Positions 40,601-51,300 of a stretch of DNA of 54,342 nt are shown piece by piece. The DNA lies in contig JAFXHJ010000011.1 of the NCBI GenBank assembly GCA_017536445.1, positions 1-54,342 of the forward strand. The letters run 5' to 3'. The notes beneath the pieces were generated by a model. It was not told the DNA's origin, ran no database searches, and saw only the letters and a program-made list of their open reading frames with translations. Source of the stretch: Clostridia bacterium (GTDB lineage: Bacteria > Bacillota > Clostridia > TANB77 > CAG-465). A program made the translations under genes and the position numbers. Positions within the stretch are counted from its first letter, which is position 1. The number at the start of each line of letters is the position of its first letter.

Positions 40601-41854
40601 ATGGCTTTAGTTTTTACTATAGTTAAACTTATAATAGTTTTAAGTGTAGTTGCTACAATCCATGAATTTGGGCACTTCCTTTTTGCTAAATTGTTTAAAA
40701 TGACAGTAAATGAATTTAGTATAGGATTTGGCCCTAAAATATTCTCTAAGGAATATAAAGGAACAAAGTATTCCTTAAGATGGATATTGTTTGGTGGATA
40801 TGTTGCAATTGAAGGTGAAGAGGGCGACTCTGAAGATGAAAATGCATTTGCCAAGAAACCATGCTGGCAAAGAATTATAGTATTAGTAGCAGGAGTGCTA
40901 TTTAATGCAATTCTTGCAGTAGCTTTATTCTTAGGGACAAATATGGTTTCGCCTACATTTGGAACTAAAATATCTGGAATTTACGAAGATGGAGCGGCAT
41001 ATATTGCTGGAATTCGTGAAGGAGATATAATTACAAAAATAGAAGATAAAGTAACACATATTTATCAAGATATAGCGTTATATAACAAAACAGATAAAAC
41101 TGATGTAACGGTTGAATATGTAAGAGATGGAAAAACAAATACAGTAGTCGTAAAGGATGCGGTAAAGAAAATTGGATATATGGGGGTATATTTTGAATCT
41201 ACTAAACTAGATGAAGAAGGAAATGTATTAACATATGTTCAGCTGGTTGAACCAGGAATGCCTGCTGCTTCGAAGATAAAAGCGGGCGACAAAATTCTTA
41301 AAGTAAACGGAAAAGAAACTAAATTGTCTATAGATGTAATAGCTGAAGTGTCTGCTAACGCGGGGAAAGAAGTTAAAATACTAGTATTAAGAGATGGTAA
41401 AGAAGTAGAAGAAAAGCTTACGCCGGCTACAAAATTATCTTTTGATTTAGGACTATCTAATTTTGCTGAAGAGAAAACAACAATAAAAACAGCATATTAT
41501 AAATCGGTATCAACTATAACTCAAATAGTAGGATCATATGTAGACTTATTTATGGGAAAAGTTAAAGTAAATCAATTATCTGGAATAGTTGGAATTGGTG
41601 AAATGGTTTCTAGAACTGAAGGAATAGCTGAATTCTTAAGTATGATGGCTATGATATCACTAGCAGTTGGAATTGCAAATATATTACCATTCCCACCTCT
41701 CGATGGCGGTAAAGTAGTATTGGTGTTAATAGAGTGGATAACTAAGAAGAAAGTTCCAGAAAAAGTGGAATTAATACTAAGTTATATTGGACTTGGATTA
41801 TTATTAGCACTTACAGTATTTGTAACAATTAACGATATAATAAGAGTAATATAA
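40601..41854 (+). CDS. rseP: Site-2 protease RseP (M50 family)
   Basis: A 417-residue intramembrane zinc metalloprotease that cleaves anti-sigma factors and other membrane substrates. The zinc motif is HEFGH at residues 21-25, in the first helix; the third zinc ligand is in the C-terminal helix LPFPPLDGGKVVLVLIEW. Two PDZ-like regions (about 125-190 and 205-275) lie between, with VEPGMPAASKIKAGDKILKV. The usual dxr and uppS neighbours are missing, but cdsA-rseP-polC order is kept. Confidence 0.94.
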   Translation: MALVFTIVKLIIVLSVVATIHEFGHFLFAKLFKMTVNEFSIGFGPKIFSKEYKGTKYSLRWILFGGYVAIEGEEGDSEDENAFAKKPCWQRIIVLVAGVLFNAILAVALFLGTNMVSPTFGTKISGIYEDGAAYIAGIREGDIITKIEDKVTHIYQDIALYNKTDKTDVTVEYVRDGKTNTVVVKDAVKKIGYMGVYFESTKLDEEGNVLTYVQLVEPGMPAASKIKAGDKILKVNGKETKLSIDVIAEVSANAGKEVKILVLRDGKEVEEKLTPATKLSFDLGLSNFAEEKTTIKTAYYKSVSTITQIVGSYVDLFMGKVKVNQLSGIVGIGEMVSRTEGIAEFLSMMAMISLAVGIANILPFPPLDGGKVVLVLIEWITKKKVPEKVELILSYIGLGLLLALTVFVTINDIIRVI

Positions 41855-41888
41855 AATAAAACTAAAGAAGAAATTAAATAAGTATAAA

Positions 41889-41924
41889 AATCCAAAATGT
41901 TTGTATTATCATTTTGGGTTTTTA
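41889..41924 (+). terminator. Terminator between rseP and polC
   Basis: AATCCAAAATG (41889-41899) pairs with CATTTTGGGTT (41910-41920), one G-U, followed by T residues. It is only about 25 bases before polC, so it may act as a partial terminator or attenuator for polC. Confidence 0.65.
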
Positions 41925-41946
41925 TATACGTATATGGGGGAAATAT

Positions 41947-44900
41947 ATGAAAAAAGTAAGCGAATTGTTTGCGCCGGCTGTGTTAGAGGGTAGCAGCATA
42001 AACGATTTAACGGTACTAGAGGTAAAGTTTTCTAAAAAAGCAAATGCAGCAATAATACATTTAGAGGTAGATAAAAAAATAGAACCTAAAGATGTGCTTT
42101 TATTTGAAAACAATGCAACTAAAATTTTTTCTTTAAAAAGTTTTAAAGTAGTACCAATTTTAAAAGAAAAGTTAGATGTATTAGAAGAAGATATTACTAA
42201 AATATTAGATTATCTAAAGGTTGCAAGACCATATGTAGAAAATGTATTAGAAATATCTAAATTAGAGTACGCAAAGGAAGCTAATAAAGTGAACATTGAA
42301 CTAAAAGTTCCTAATTCAAATTTTCTTAAGCTCCAAAAAACAGAGGAATTTTTAAATGAAGCCATTAATTCATACTATGGAACGAATATTGAATTTGAGT
42401 TTAGTGATTCTACTACAGCAAAATCAGATTTTGTTGCGAACCATAAAGAAGAGAAGGTTATAGCTCCGCCGCCTACACTAGAAAAGCCGAAGGAACAAAA
42501 ATCTCAAGACGAGTATAAAGTTCAAGCTGCACCGCAAACGCAATCATCACAACCAACATACTTTAAGCCTAAAGAAGAAAAACAAGAAGGACCAAAAGCA
42601 GAAAATGTAATAATGGGTAAAGACATTACAAGTGCTAAAGTAGATAAGATAGAAGATATAAATCAAGATATGGAAAATGCTTGTATTGAAGGTAAAATAG
42701 AAGCATGTGAGGTTAAAACAACTAAGACTGGTAAAGAAATGTTTTCTTTAGAAGTTAGTGATGAAACAAGTACAATAGCTGTAAAAATCTTTGCAGATCC
42801 TAAACGTATAGATATTGGTGAACTTAGCGGAAGACTAAAAGTTGGTAAATACATAAAAGCAGATGGAAAACCACAATATGATATGTTCGCTAAAGACATT
42901 TCAATAATTCTTAGAAATATAGTAGATGGAAAGAAACCACCTGAGAGAAAAGATGAAGCAGAGGTTAAGAGAGTAGAACTACATCTACATACGCAAATGA
43001 GCTCTATGGATGGAGTGAGCTCTGCAACAGATCTTGTAAAGCAAGCTATAAAATGGGGACATAAGGCGATTGCAATAACAGACCATGGTGTTGCACAAAG
43101 CTTCCCAGAAGCAAATCTTGCAGCATTTAACTATGCAGAAAAGAAGTTTGACATTAAAGTGCTATATGGAACAGAAGGATACCTAGTTCCAGACGTTGCA
43201 CCGGTATTTGAAGCACCAACAACATATACAGTTTTTGACATAGAAACAACTGGTTTTACACCAGGAAGTGATGCAATAACAGAAATAGCAGCTGTTAAAG
43301 TAAAAGATGGAGTTGCTATAGATGAGTTTTCTACATTTGTAAATCCAGAAAGAAGTATACCTAAAGAGGTACAAGAACTAACACATATAACACCAGATAT
43401 GGTAAAAGAGGCTCCAAAGATAGAAGAAGCGTTAAGAGGATTTTTAGATTTTGCAAAGGATACAGTTATAGTAGCACACAACGCAAAATTTGATACATCA
43501 TTTATAAATTATTATGCAGATAAATGTGGTTATGAGAAACCAGAATTTGCGATAGATACATTGGCTATAGCAAGAGAAATGTTTGAAGGATATGAAAATC
43601 ATAAGCTTGGAACTATTGCAGCTAATCTAAACATTGAACTAGAAAACGCACACAGAGCTATAAATGATGCTAGAGCAACAGCAAAAGTATTTATAAAGAT
43701 GTGTGAAGTGTTGGAGTCGCGTGGTATGAAACTAAACGAATATGTTCAAACTGAATATATAGAAGATAAGAGAAACTTTACTCCATATCACATAATAATA
43801 TTTGCAAAAAACTATGTTGGATTAAAGAATTTATATAAACTAATATCGTTTGCGCATATTAGATATTTCCACAAGAAACCAAGATTATCTAGATCTTTAA
43901 TAAATAGATATAGAGAGGGACTAATAATTGGTTCTGCTTGTGAAAGAGGAGAACTTTACCAAGCTGTTTTAGAGAATAGAATGGATGAGGCACGTGAAAT
44001 TGCTAAATATTATGATTATCTAGAAGTTCAACCAATAGGTAACAATGCATTCTATATTCGTAACGGCACAGTTAAGGATGAAGTAGAATTACAAGAAATA
44101 AATAAAAAGATAATAAACTTGGGTAAAGAGTTAAATATACCTGTAGTAGCTACAGGAGATGTTCACTTTATGAATCCTCAAGATGAGTTGTATAGAAGAA
44201 TAATAATGGCTGGTCAAGGATATGACGACGCGGATGAACAAGCACCACTTTATTTAAGAACAACAAACGAAATGCTAAAAGAATTCGACTACCTTGACGA
44301 AGCAACTGCAAGAGAAATAGTAATAGAAAACACTAACAAAATTGCAGATATGTTTGAAGAAATAAAGCCAGTTGTTGATGGAACATACAACCCAGTAATT
44401 GATGGTTCGGATGAAGAAATAGAACGCTTAACTTATGAAAAAGCAAGAAGTATATATGGAGATCCATTACCTGAAATAGTTGAAGCTAGAATAAAGAAAG
44501 AATTAAACTCAATAATAACAAATGGATTCTCAGTTATGTACATTATAGCTCAAAAGTTAGTTAAGAAGTCTAACGATGATGGCTATCTAGTTGGCTCCAG
44601 AGGTTCGGTTGGTTCCTCCTTCGTAGCAACAATGTCTGGCATAACGGAGGTAAATCCACTTCCACCACATTATGTTTGTCCACATTGTAAATATAGTGAA
44701 TTCCCACCAGTTACAGTTACAACTGGAGTAGATATGGAAGACAAAGATTGTCCTAAATGTGGAAATAGAATGAAGAAAGATGGAATGGATATTCCGTTTG
44801 AAACATTCCTTGGATTTAAAGGGGACAAGGTTCCAGATATAGACCTTAATTTCTCTGGAGATTACCAAGCAAAAGCACACGCATATACAGAGGTGCTATT

Positions 44901-46269
44901 TGGTAAGTATAAAACATTCAGAGCTGGAACAATATCTACACTTGCAGAAAAAACTGCGTATGGATTTGTTAAGAAATATTATGAAGGTAAGAACCAATAT
45001 GTAAGAGTACCTGAAATAAACAGAGTATCTAGAATGTGTACAGGTATTAAGAGAACAACAGGACAACACCCGGGGGGTATTATAGTTGTACCAAGAGATA
45101 AGGAAATTTACGATTTCTGTCCGGTACAAAGACCAGCAGATGATCCTACATCGAGTACAATAACTACACATTTTGACTTCCACTCAATACATGACAACCT
45201 TCTAAAACTAGATATACTAGGGCATGATGATCCTACGGTTATTAGAATGTTAGAAGATTTAACAGGAATAGATGCAAAAACGATTCCACTAGATGAACCA
45301 AAGGTAATGTCTCTGTTTAGTTCTACAGAAGCATTAGGAATAACAGAAGAACAAGAGCGCTCTAAAGTTGCAACTTATGCAATACCAGAGTTTGGTACTA
45401 AGTTTGTTAGACAAATGTTACTTGATACAAAACCAACAACATTTGGAGAACTTGTTAGAATTTCTGGTCTATCACATGGTACTGACGTTTGGTTAAACAA
45501 TGCACAAAGTTTAATAGAACAAGGAATAACAACACTTAAAGAGGCAATATGTACTCGTGATGACATTATGATTTACTTAATACAAAAGGGATTAGATCCA
45601 TCACTAGCCTTCAAAATAATGGAGATAACAAGAAAAGGTAAAGCAAAAAAAGATCTTACTGAAGAAATGAAAGAGAAGATGAGAGAATGTGATGTACCAG
45701 AATGGTATATTGATTCGTGTTTAAAGATTAAGTATATGTTCCCTAAAGCCCACGCTTGTGCATACGTTATGATGGCATATAGAATAGCATACTTTAAAGT
45801 ATACTATCCAAAAGCATTCTATGCAACTTATTTAACAGTTAGAGCGGATGCGTTTAATGCTGATGTAATGTGTACGAATAAACAAAAGGTTAAAGAAGCA
45901 ATGAAGACTATTGAATCTAATCCCGAAGCAAGTAATGTAGAAAAAGATATGGTAACAGTACTAGAAGTTGTTAATGAAATGATGGAAAGAGGAATAGATT
46001 TCTTGCCGATAGATTTATATAAATCGGATGCAACTAAATTCTTGGTAGAAGAAGATGGAATAAGGCCACCGCTTTCAGCAATACCAACATTTGGTACAGT
46101 CAACGCTAAAAATATAGCAGAAGCAAGAAATGATGGGAAATTCTCATCTAAAGAAAATCTTGTATCTCGTGCAAAGATAGGTAAATCTGCATTAGAATTA
46201 CTAGATAAATATGGTTGTACAAAAGGTATGCCAAATTCGTCTCAAGTCTCATTATTTGATGAATTTTAA
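41947..46269 (+). CDS. polC: DNA polymerase III alpha subunit, Gram-positive PolC type
   Basis: A 1440-residue replicative polymerase. The ATG at 41947 (MKKVSELFAPAVLEG) follows GGGGGA; an in-frame upstream start lies within the terminator. Domains in order: N-terminal region, a Lys/Gln/Pro-rich linker (about 165-215), OB fold (IEACEVKTTKTGKEMFSLEV), PHP domain (LHLHTQMSSMDGVSSATDLV) interrupted by the DnaQ-type 3'-5' exonuclease (TVFDIETTGFTPGSDAITEI; IVAHNAKFDTSFINYY), a zinc-binding pair of CxxC motifs (CPHC, CPKC), palm with PDIDLNFSGDYQ, and the C-terminal fingers. All key residues look intact. It is the Firmicutes-specific form with built-in proofreading. Confidence 0.97.
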   Translation: MKKVSELFAPAVLEGSSINDLTVLEVKFSKKANAAIIHLEVDKKIEPKDVLLFENNATKIFSLKSFKVVPILKEKLDVLEEDITKILDYLKVARPYVENVLEISKLEYAKEANKVNIELKVPNSNFLKLQKTEEFLNEAINSYYGTNIEFEFSDSTTAKSDFVANHKEEKVIAPPPTLEKPKEQKSQDEYKVQAAPQTQSSQPTYFKPKEEKQEGPKAENVIMGKDITSAKVDKIEDINQDMENACIEGKIEACEVKTTKTGKEMFSLEVSDETSTIAVKIFADPKRIDIGELSGRLKVGKYIKADGKPQYDMFAKDISIILRNIVDGKKPPERKDEAEVKRVELHLHTQMSSMDGVSSATDLVKQAIKWGHKAIAITDHGVAQSFPEANLAAFNYAEKKFDIKVLYGTEGYLVPDVAPVFEAPTTYTVFDIETTGFTPGSDAITEIAAVKVKDGVAIDEFSTFVNPERSIPKEVQELTHITPDMVKEAPKIEEALRGFLDFAKDTVIVAHNAKFDTSFINYYADKCGYEKPEFAIDTLAIAREMFEGYENHKLGTIAANLNIELENAHRAINDARATAKVFIKMCEVLESRGMKLNEYVQTEYIEDKRNFTPYHIIIFAKNYVGLKNLYKLISFAHIRYFHKKPRLSRSLINRYREGLIIGSACERGELYQAVLENRMDEAREIAKYYDYLEVQPIGNNAFYIRNGTVKDEVELQEINKKIINLGKELNIPVVATGDVHFMNPQDELYRRIIMAGQGYDDADEQAPLYLRTTNEMLKEFDYLDEATAREIVIENTNKIADMFEEIKPVVDGTYNPVIDGSDEEIERLTYEKARSIYGDPLPEIVEARIKKELNSIITNGFSVMYIIAQKLVKKSNDDGYLVGSRGSVGSSFVATMSGITEVNPLPPHYVCPHCKYSEFPPVTVTTGVDMEDKDCPKCGNRMKKDGMDIPFETFLGFKGDKVPDIDLNFSGDYQAKAHAYTEVLFGKYKTFRAGTISTLAEKTAYGFVKKYYEGKNQYVRVPEINRVSRMCTGIKRTTGQHPGGIIVVPRDKEIYDFCPVQRPADDPTSSTITTHFDFHSIHDNLLKLDILGHDDPTVIRMLEDLTGIDAKTIPLDEPKVMSLFSSTEALGITEEQERSKVATYAIPEFGTKFVRQMLLDTKPTTFGELVRISGLSHGTDVWLNNAQSLIEQGITTLKEAICTRDDIMIYLIQKGLDPSLAFKIMEITRKGKAKKDLTEEMKEKMRECDVPEWYIDSCLKIKYMFPKAHACAYVMMAYRIAYFKVYYPKAFYATYLTVRADAFNADVMCTNKQKVKEAMKTIESNPEASNVEKDMVTVLEVVNEMMERGIDFLPIDLYKSDATKFLVEEDGIRPPLSAIPTFGTVNAKNIAEARNDGKFSSKENLVSRAKIGKSALELLDKYGCTKGMPNSSQVSLFDEF

Positions 46270-46276
46270 AAAAATA

Positions 46277-46305
46277 TTGAAAAGATTAAATGTATAGTAT
46301 ATAAT
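46277..46305 (+). promoter_or_regulatory. hpf promoter
   Basis: TTGAAA (46277-46282), a 17-base spacer and TATAAT (46300-46305), 23 bases before the ATG. Confidence 0.7.
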
Positions 46306-46327
46306 ATTAACGAGGAGTTGATTATAT

Positions 46328-46669
46328 ATGAAATTAGATTTAAATGGAATGGGCATCGAAGTAACAGATGGTATCAGAGAGTATGCTAAAAAAAGAGTAA
46401 GTAAACTAGATAAATTCTTTGATAATGACACAGTAGCACACGTTACATTCGCAGCAAAAAAGGAGAAACAATACGTGAGTCTTCGTGTAGAAGCTAAAGG
46501 CAAAACTTATATGGCAGAAGAACCAACTCATGACGTTTATGCTGGTATTGACCTTGTAATGGACAAAATTTTAGGTCAAATAAGAAAACAAAAAACTAAA
46601 ATATTAAATAAAAGAACAGAAAAGAATGTAAACATGGGTGTTACTGAAGAAGACCTAGATGTTGAATAA
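46328..46669 (+). CDS. hpf: Short-form ribosome hibernation promoting factor
   Basis: A 113-residue protein with the S30AE/YfiA N-terminal domain that binds the 30S tRNA and mRNA channel in resting cells (LDLNGMGIEVTDGIREYAKK; KLDKFFDN; GIDLVMDKILGQIRKQKTKI). The C-terminal dimerisation domain of the long HPF usual in Firmicutes is missing, and no frameshifted remnant of it is seen before the terminator at 46687. It has its own promoter and terminator. Confidence 0.9.
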   Translation: MKLDLNGMGIEVTDGIREYAKKRVSKLDKFFDNDTVAHVTFAAKKEKQYVSLRVEAKGKTYMAEEPTHDVYAGIDLVMDKILGQIRKQKTKILNKRTEKNVNMGVTEEDLDVE

Positions 46670-46686
46670 AATTGAATATTAAAGTA

Positions 46687-46714
46687 AAACGAGAGGGGTG
46701 CCTCTCGTTTTTAT
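46687..46714 (+). terminator. hpf terminator
   Basis: AAACGAGAGG (46687-46696) and CCTCTCGTTT (46701-46710) flank the loop GGTG, followed by T residues. Confidence 0.9.
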
Positions 46715-46733
46715 ATATTTAATCAATTTATTT

Positions 46734-47777
46734 TTAGTGTCTATACAAGACAAAAACCATATAGCAAGCATATATACTAAGCAGTGTAAAGCCTTCCATT
46801 GCTGTAATTTCGGGTTTCTTTCTAGTAAACAATCGCAACACCAAACATACTAATACAAATACCGCTGCATCTACGACTAGAGATGGCGTAGTTACTCTAA
46901 TTGGATTAATTAAAGCTGAAGTTCCAATTACAAACAATGTATTAAACATATTACTACCAATTAGATTGCCAATTGCTATATTTATTCTGTTTTTCTTTAC
47001 AGCTGCAATAGATGTACTTATTTCGGGAAGTGATGTTCCAACTGCAATTATAGCGATAGATATGAATGTTTCACTAACTTTGAAAACTCTTGCTATTATA
47101 ACAGCGTTGTTTACAACTAGTTCAGCTCCAATAAATATAAATACAATACAAATTAGCATTAAGAAAAGATCTAAACACATTGTTTTAACATCTTTTAATG
47201 AAAAGACTTTTTTATTATCTTCGCCTTTTGAATCTTTTTTATAACGAATTCTATGTTCTTTTGCGTCAGTATATCTCTTTTCTCTACGATTACGTAAATA
47301 TTCTCCAAATTCATATAAAGTATAGTATATGAATATAGAGAAAAATAATAAAAGAATAATACCATCTGTTCTTGTTACAGAATTATGAGTAGAGCCAGAA
47401 TCAACTATATCCATTAAAAGAACGAAGAGCGCGGTACTGGTTATTAAACTCATATTCATATCTTTTCTAATAGTTTCACGTAACAATTTTAAAGGATTTG
47501 TTAAGCAAATAATCCCTAAGATACAACACATATTAAATATATTTGTACCTACAATGTTACCTATTAAAAAGTCCGAGCTCCCATTAAAAGAAGCACTTAA
47601 AGATAGTAACAATTCTGGAAGACTAGTTCCAACAGATACTATTGTAAGCCCGATTAATACTTCGCTCATCTTAAATTTTTTACCAATTTTAGTTCCCAAA
47701 TCTACAAATGCATCTGATCCTTTTATGAGAAGAAAGAGACCAATAAGCATTAAGACTATGGCTAAAAAAACATCCAT
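46734..47777 (-). CDS. Calcium/sodium antiporter, CaCA family (YrbG-like)
   Basis: A 347-residue membrane exchanger of about ten helices with two inverted repeats. Each carries the ion-binding motif: VSVGTSLPELLLSLSASFNG followed by GNIVGTNIFN in the first half and AVGTSLPEISTSIAAVKKN followed by GNLIGSNMFN in the second. The central cytoplasmic loop is charged (RNRREKRYTDAKEHRIRYKK). It likely exports Ca2+ in exchange for Na+ or H+. It is monocistronic with its own promoter. Confidence 0.92.
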   Translation of the reverse strand: MDVFLAIVLMLIGLFLLIKGSDAFVDLGTKIGKKFKMSEVLIGLTIVSVGTSLPELLLSLSASFNGSSDFLIGNIVGTNIFNMCCILGIICLTNPLKLLRETIRKDMNMSLITSTALFVLLMDIVDSGSTHNSVTRTDGIILLLFFSIFIYYTLYEFGEYLRNRREKRYTDAKEHRIRYKKDSKGEDNKKVFSLKDVKTMCLDLFLMLICIVFIFIGAELVVNNAVIIARVFKVSETFISIAIIAVGTSLPEISTSIAAVKKNRINIAIGNLIGSNMFNTLFVIGTSALINPIRVTTPSLVVDAAVFVLVCLVLRLFTRKKPEITAMEGFTLLSIYACYMVFVLYRH

Positions 47778-47805
47778 TTATTTTCTCCTTTGTATATTTG
47801 AGTGT

Positions 47806-47835
47806 AGTATATCATAAATTAATAACAAATAACAA
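47806..47835 (-). promoter_or_regulatory. Promoter of the cation exchanger gene
   Basis: On the reverse strand, TTGTTA (47835-47830), an 18-base spacer and TATACT (47811-47806), followed by AAAGGAG before the ATG. Confidence 0.55.
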
Positions 47836-47861
47836 TATAAAAACTTTTAAAATTATACATA

Positions 47862-47890
47862 TAAAAAGTGCAGATAAACATCTGCACTAT
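47862..47890 (-). terminator. Terminator of the spore protein gene
   Basis: AGTGCAGAT (47867-47875) and ATCTGCACT (47880-47888) flank a four-base loop. The T run (47866-47862) follows on the reverse strand, downstream of the gene at 47918. Confidence 0.8.
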
Positions 47891-47917
47891 AATAAAATAA
47901 ATAGTTATCTAATAATA

Positions 47918-48106
47918 TTACATATTAGATTCAGCCTTTTCTATAAGTTTCTTAACCATTCTTCCACCTATAGAACCAGCTTGTTTAGAAGTTAAATCTC
48001 CGTTATAACCTTGTTTTAAGTTAACACCGATTTCACTTGCAACTTCGTATTTCATTTTTTCTAAACCAGCTTTTGCATTTGGGTTTACATATGAATTGCT
48101 TGCCAT
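47918..48106 (-). CDS. Alpha/beta-type small acid-soluble spore protein
   Basis: A 62-residue DNA-binding protein that coats and protects spore DNA. Motifs: LEKMKYEVASEIGVNLKQGY, with the expected germination-protease cleavage region (ASE-IG), and DLTSKQAGSIGGRMVKKLIE. The AGGAGGTG site is 9 bases before the ATG. Expression is expected in the forespore under sigma G; no sigma-A-like promoter stands out upstream, but I could not place a sigma-G promoter with confidence. It is a strong marker of an endospore-forming lineage. Confidence 0.94.
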   Translation of the reverse strand: MASNSYVNPNAKAGLEKMKYEVASEIGVNLKQGYNGDLTSKQAGSIGGRMVKKLIEKAESNM

Positions 48107-48253
48107 AAAGTTTCACCTCCTATTTTTTAATTGCAAAACTATAATTTGTTTTACACTAATAATTTGTGAAAATAACCATAAAAAATACAGGAAATTTATG
48201 GTAAAAATAATTGCAAAAATTATAAAAAAACAGGCTTAAATTAGCACTCTAGA

Positions 48254-48282
48254 TTGACTTTTTATGTAAAGTGTGTTAAAAT
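48254..48282 (+). promoter_or_regulatory. Promoter of the SLH surface protein gene
   Basis: TTGACT (48254-48259), a 17-base spacer and TAAAAT (48277-48282). Confidence 0.7.
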
Positions 48283-48315
48283 ACCTAGTATATAATGCAA
48301 TATTGGAGGTAAAGG

Positions 48316-51300
48316 ATGAATATAATATTGAAAAAAACAGTAGCAATAGTATTATTAGTGGCCATGTTAATAACACATACGCCTATTTATGTTATTGCTG
48401 CGACTGATACAACACCACCTTCTGTGGTGATTTCTGGCTTGTCTTCAAGCACAGTAGCGTATCAAGGGGAATCTATGAGCTTTAAAGTGTATTTTTCAGA
48501 CGAAACAGCAATGGGAGATATAAACTTTAATGCTAATTATGTTATGTTAGTAGGATTTACAGGAAACGTTTCTGTAAGTGGAAGTGGAAATCCAAAAACA
48601 GTTACAATTTCTAATATAAATGACAATTCTACAACAGCAAATAAAGTAATGATAAGAGCGGCAGCAGCGAAGGATGCTGCAGGAAATACTTCAAAGAGTT
48701 TCTCATCTTCAGCATTTACAATTACTGCAAGACCAGATACAACTAAACCATCGGTTGTAGTATCTAAACCATCAGTGTCTTCAGTTGTAGAAGGTGGAAG
48801 CGTATCATACACTGTAACATTTTCAGATAATAAAGGCATATCAACAAATAATTTTAATTCAAACTATGTGTCTTTAACTGGATTCAACGCAAACATATCA
48901 GTAAGTGGAAGTGGAAATACAAGAACAGTAACACTTACAAATGTTCAAGGCGCAGCAGATTCAGATAATAAAATATCTATAAGAGCAAATGCGGTTAAGG
49001 ATGCTGCAGGTAATGGAAATTCAGCAGTAACTTCTACTGCATTCACGATAACAGCTGCAGATACAACTAGACCATCTGTAGTAATATCTAAACCATCAGT
49101 GTCTTCAGTTGTAGAAGGCGGAAGTGTGTCATACACTGTAACATTCTCAGATAACAAGGGTATATCTACGAATAGCTTTAGCGCAAGTTATGTTGCGTTA
49201 ACAGGCTTTAGTGCAAACGTATCAGTAAGTGGAAGTGGAAATACAAGAACAGTAACACTTACAAATGTTCAAGGCGCAGCAGATTCAGACAATAAAATAT
49301 CTATAAGAGCAAATGCGGTTAAGGATGCTGCAGGTAATGGGAACTCAGCAGTAACTTCTACTACATTCGCGATAACAGCTGCAGATACAACTAAACCATC
49401 AGTAGTAATATCTAAGCCTTCTCCTACAACAGTAGAACAAGGAGGAACTGTAAAATATACTGTGTCATTTGCGGATGAAACAAAAATGGGAACAGTAAAC
49501 TTTAATGAAAATTATGTTGCGTTAATAGGATTTACAGGAAATGTTTCTGTAACAGGAACAGGAAATACTAGATATGTAACCATATCTAATATTACAGGAG
49601 TAGCAGATTCAGATAACAAAATAACAATAAGAGCAAATGCAGCAAAAGATGCATCTGGAAATGGAACAATAGCAACAAATTCAACAACATTCACGATTGT
49701 TGAACCTGTAAGAGATACAACTAAACCATCAGTAGTAATATCTAAACCAACTCCAATGTCTATAACAGAAGGTGGAACGGTTAAGTATACAGTAGCATTC
49801 TCAGATGAAACAGCAATGGGAACAATAAACTTTAACGAGAACTATGTGGCTCTAATTGGATTTACTGCAAATGTATCAGTAAGTGGAAGTGGAAATACAA
49901 GAACAGTAACACTTACAAATGTTCAAGGTGCAGCGGATTCAGATAACAAAATAACAATAAGAGCAAATGCAGCAAAAGATGCTGCTGGAAATGGCAACGT
50001 AGCAGTATCATCAACAACATTTACAATTACTGCAGTGCCAAAAGATACAACAAGACCATCAATAATAATATCTAAACCATCTCCAATATCTGTAAATGAG
50101 GGCGGAACAGTAAAATATACAGTGGTATTTTCAGATGAAACAGCAATGGGGACAATAAACTTTAACGAAAACTATGTTTCGTTAGTGGGATTTGATGCAA
50201 ACGTATCAGTAAGTGGAAGCGGAAATACAAGAACAGTAACACTTACTAATGTTCAAGGTGCAGCGGATTCAGACAATAAAATTGTGATAAGAGCAGGAGC
50301 GGCAAAAGATGCTGCTGGAAATTCTACTGTAGCAACAACATCAACAACGTTTACAATTGTTGAGACTATAAAAGATGCAACAAGACCATCAGTGGTAATA
50401 TCTAAACCATCACCTATGACAGTAGAAGTTGGTGGAACTGTAAGTTATACAGTAATGTTCTCAGATGAAACAAAAATGGGAACAATAAACTTTAACGAGA
50501 ACTATGTAGCATTAATAGGATTTAGCGCAAATGTTTCTGTAACAGGAACAGGAAATTCTAGAGTAGTAACATTATCTAACATCCAAGGTGATGCTGATTC
50601 AAATAATAGAATAGCGGTAAGAGCGGGAGCGGCAGCCGATGCTGCTGGAAATAAAACAGTAGCAGTAGAATCAACAAACTTTACTGTTACAATACCAGCT
50701 GTGAAGGATGTAACACCACCTTCAGTAATAATATCTAATCCAAATCCAACAATAACAGAAGTTGGTGGAACTGTAAAATATACAGTAGCATTTTCAGATG
50801 AAACAAAAATGGGAACAATAAACTTTAACGAAAACTATGTAGCATTAATAGGATTTAGTGCCAACATATCAGTAAGTGGAAGTGGAAATACAAGAACAGT
50901 AACATTATCTAACATTCAAGGTGGATTAGATTCAGATAACAGAATAGCGGTAAGAGCAGGAGCAGCACAAGACGCAGCAGGGAATAAGACAAAAGTTGTA
51001 GAATCAACAAACTTCAAAGTAATTGCAGCACCAGTAAAAGATACAACAGTTCCATCAGTGACAATTTCGGCTCCTAAGCCAGGTACAATAGAGTTAGGTG
51101 AAACTGTAAAATATACAGTGAAATTCTCAGATGAAACAAAAATGGGAGCAGTTCATTTTAATAAGAGTTACGTACAATTAATAGGATTTACAGCTAATGT
51201 TATAGTAACAGGAGATGGAAACACAAGAACAGTAACACTTACAAATGTACAAGGCGCTATTGATTCTGATAATAGAATATTAGTATTAGCAGGAGCAGCG

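Noticed and set aside
47918-48180. Sigma-G promoter upstream of the spore protein
   Set aside because: Only loose matches to sigma-G elements were found, so no promoter was annotated.
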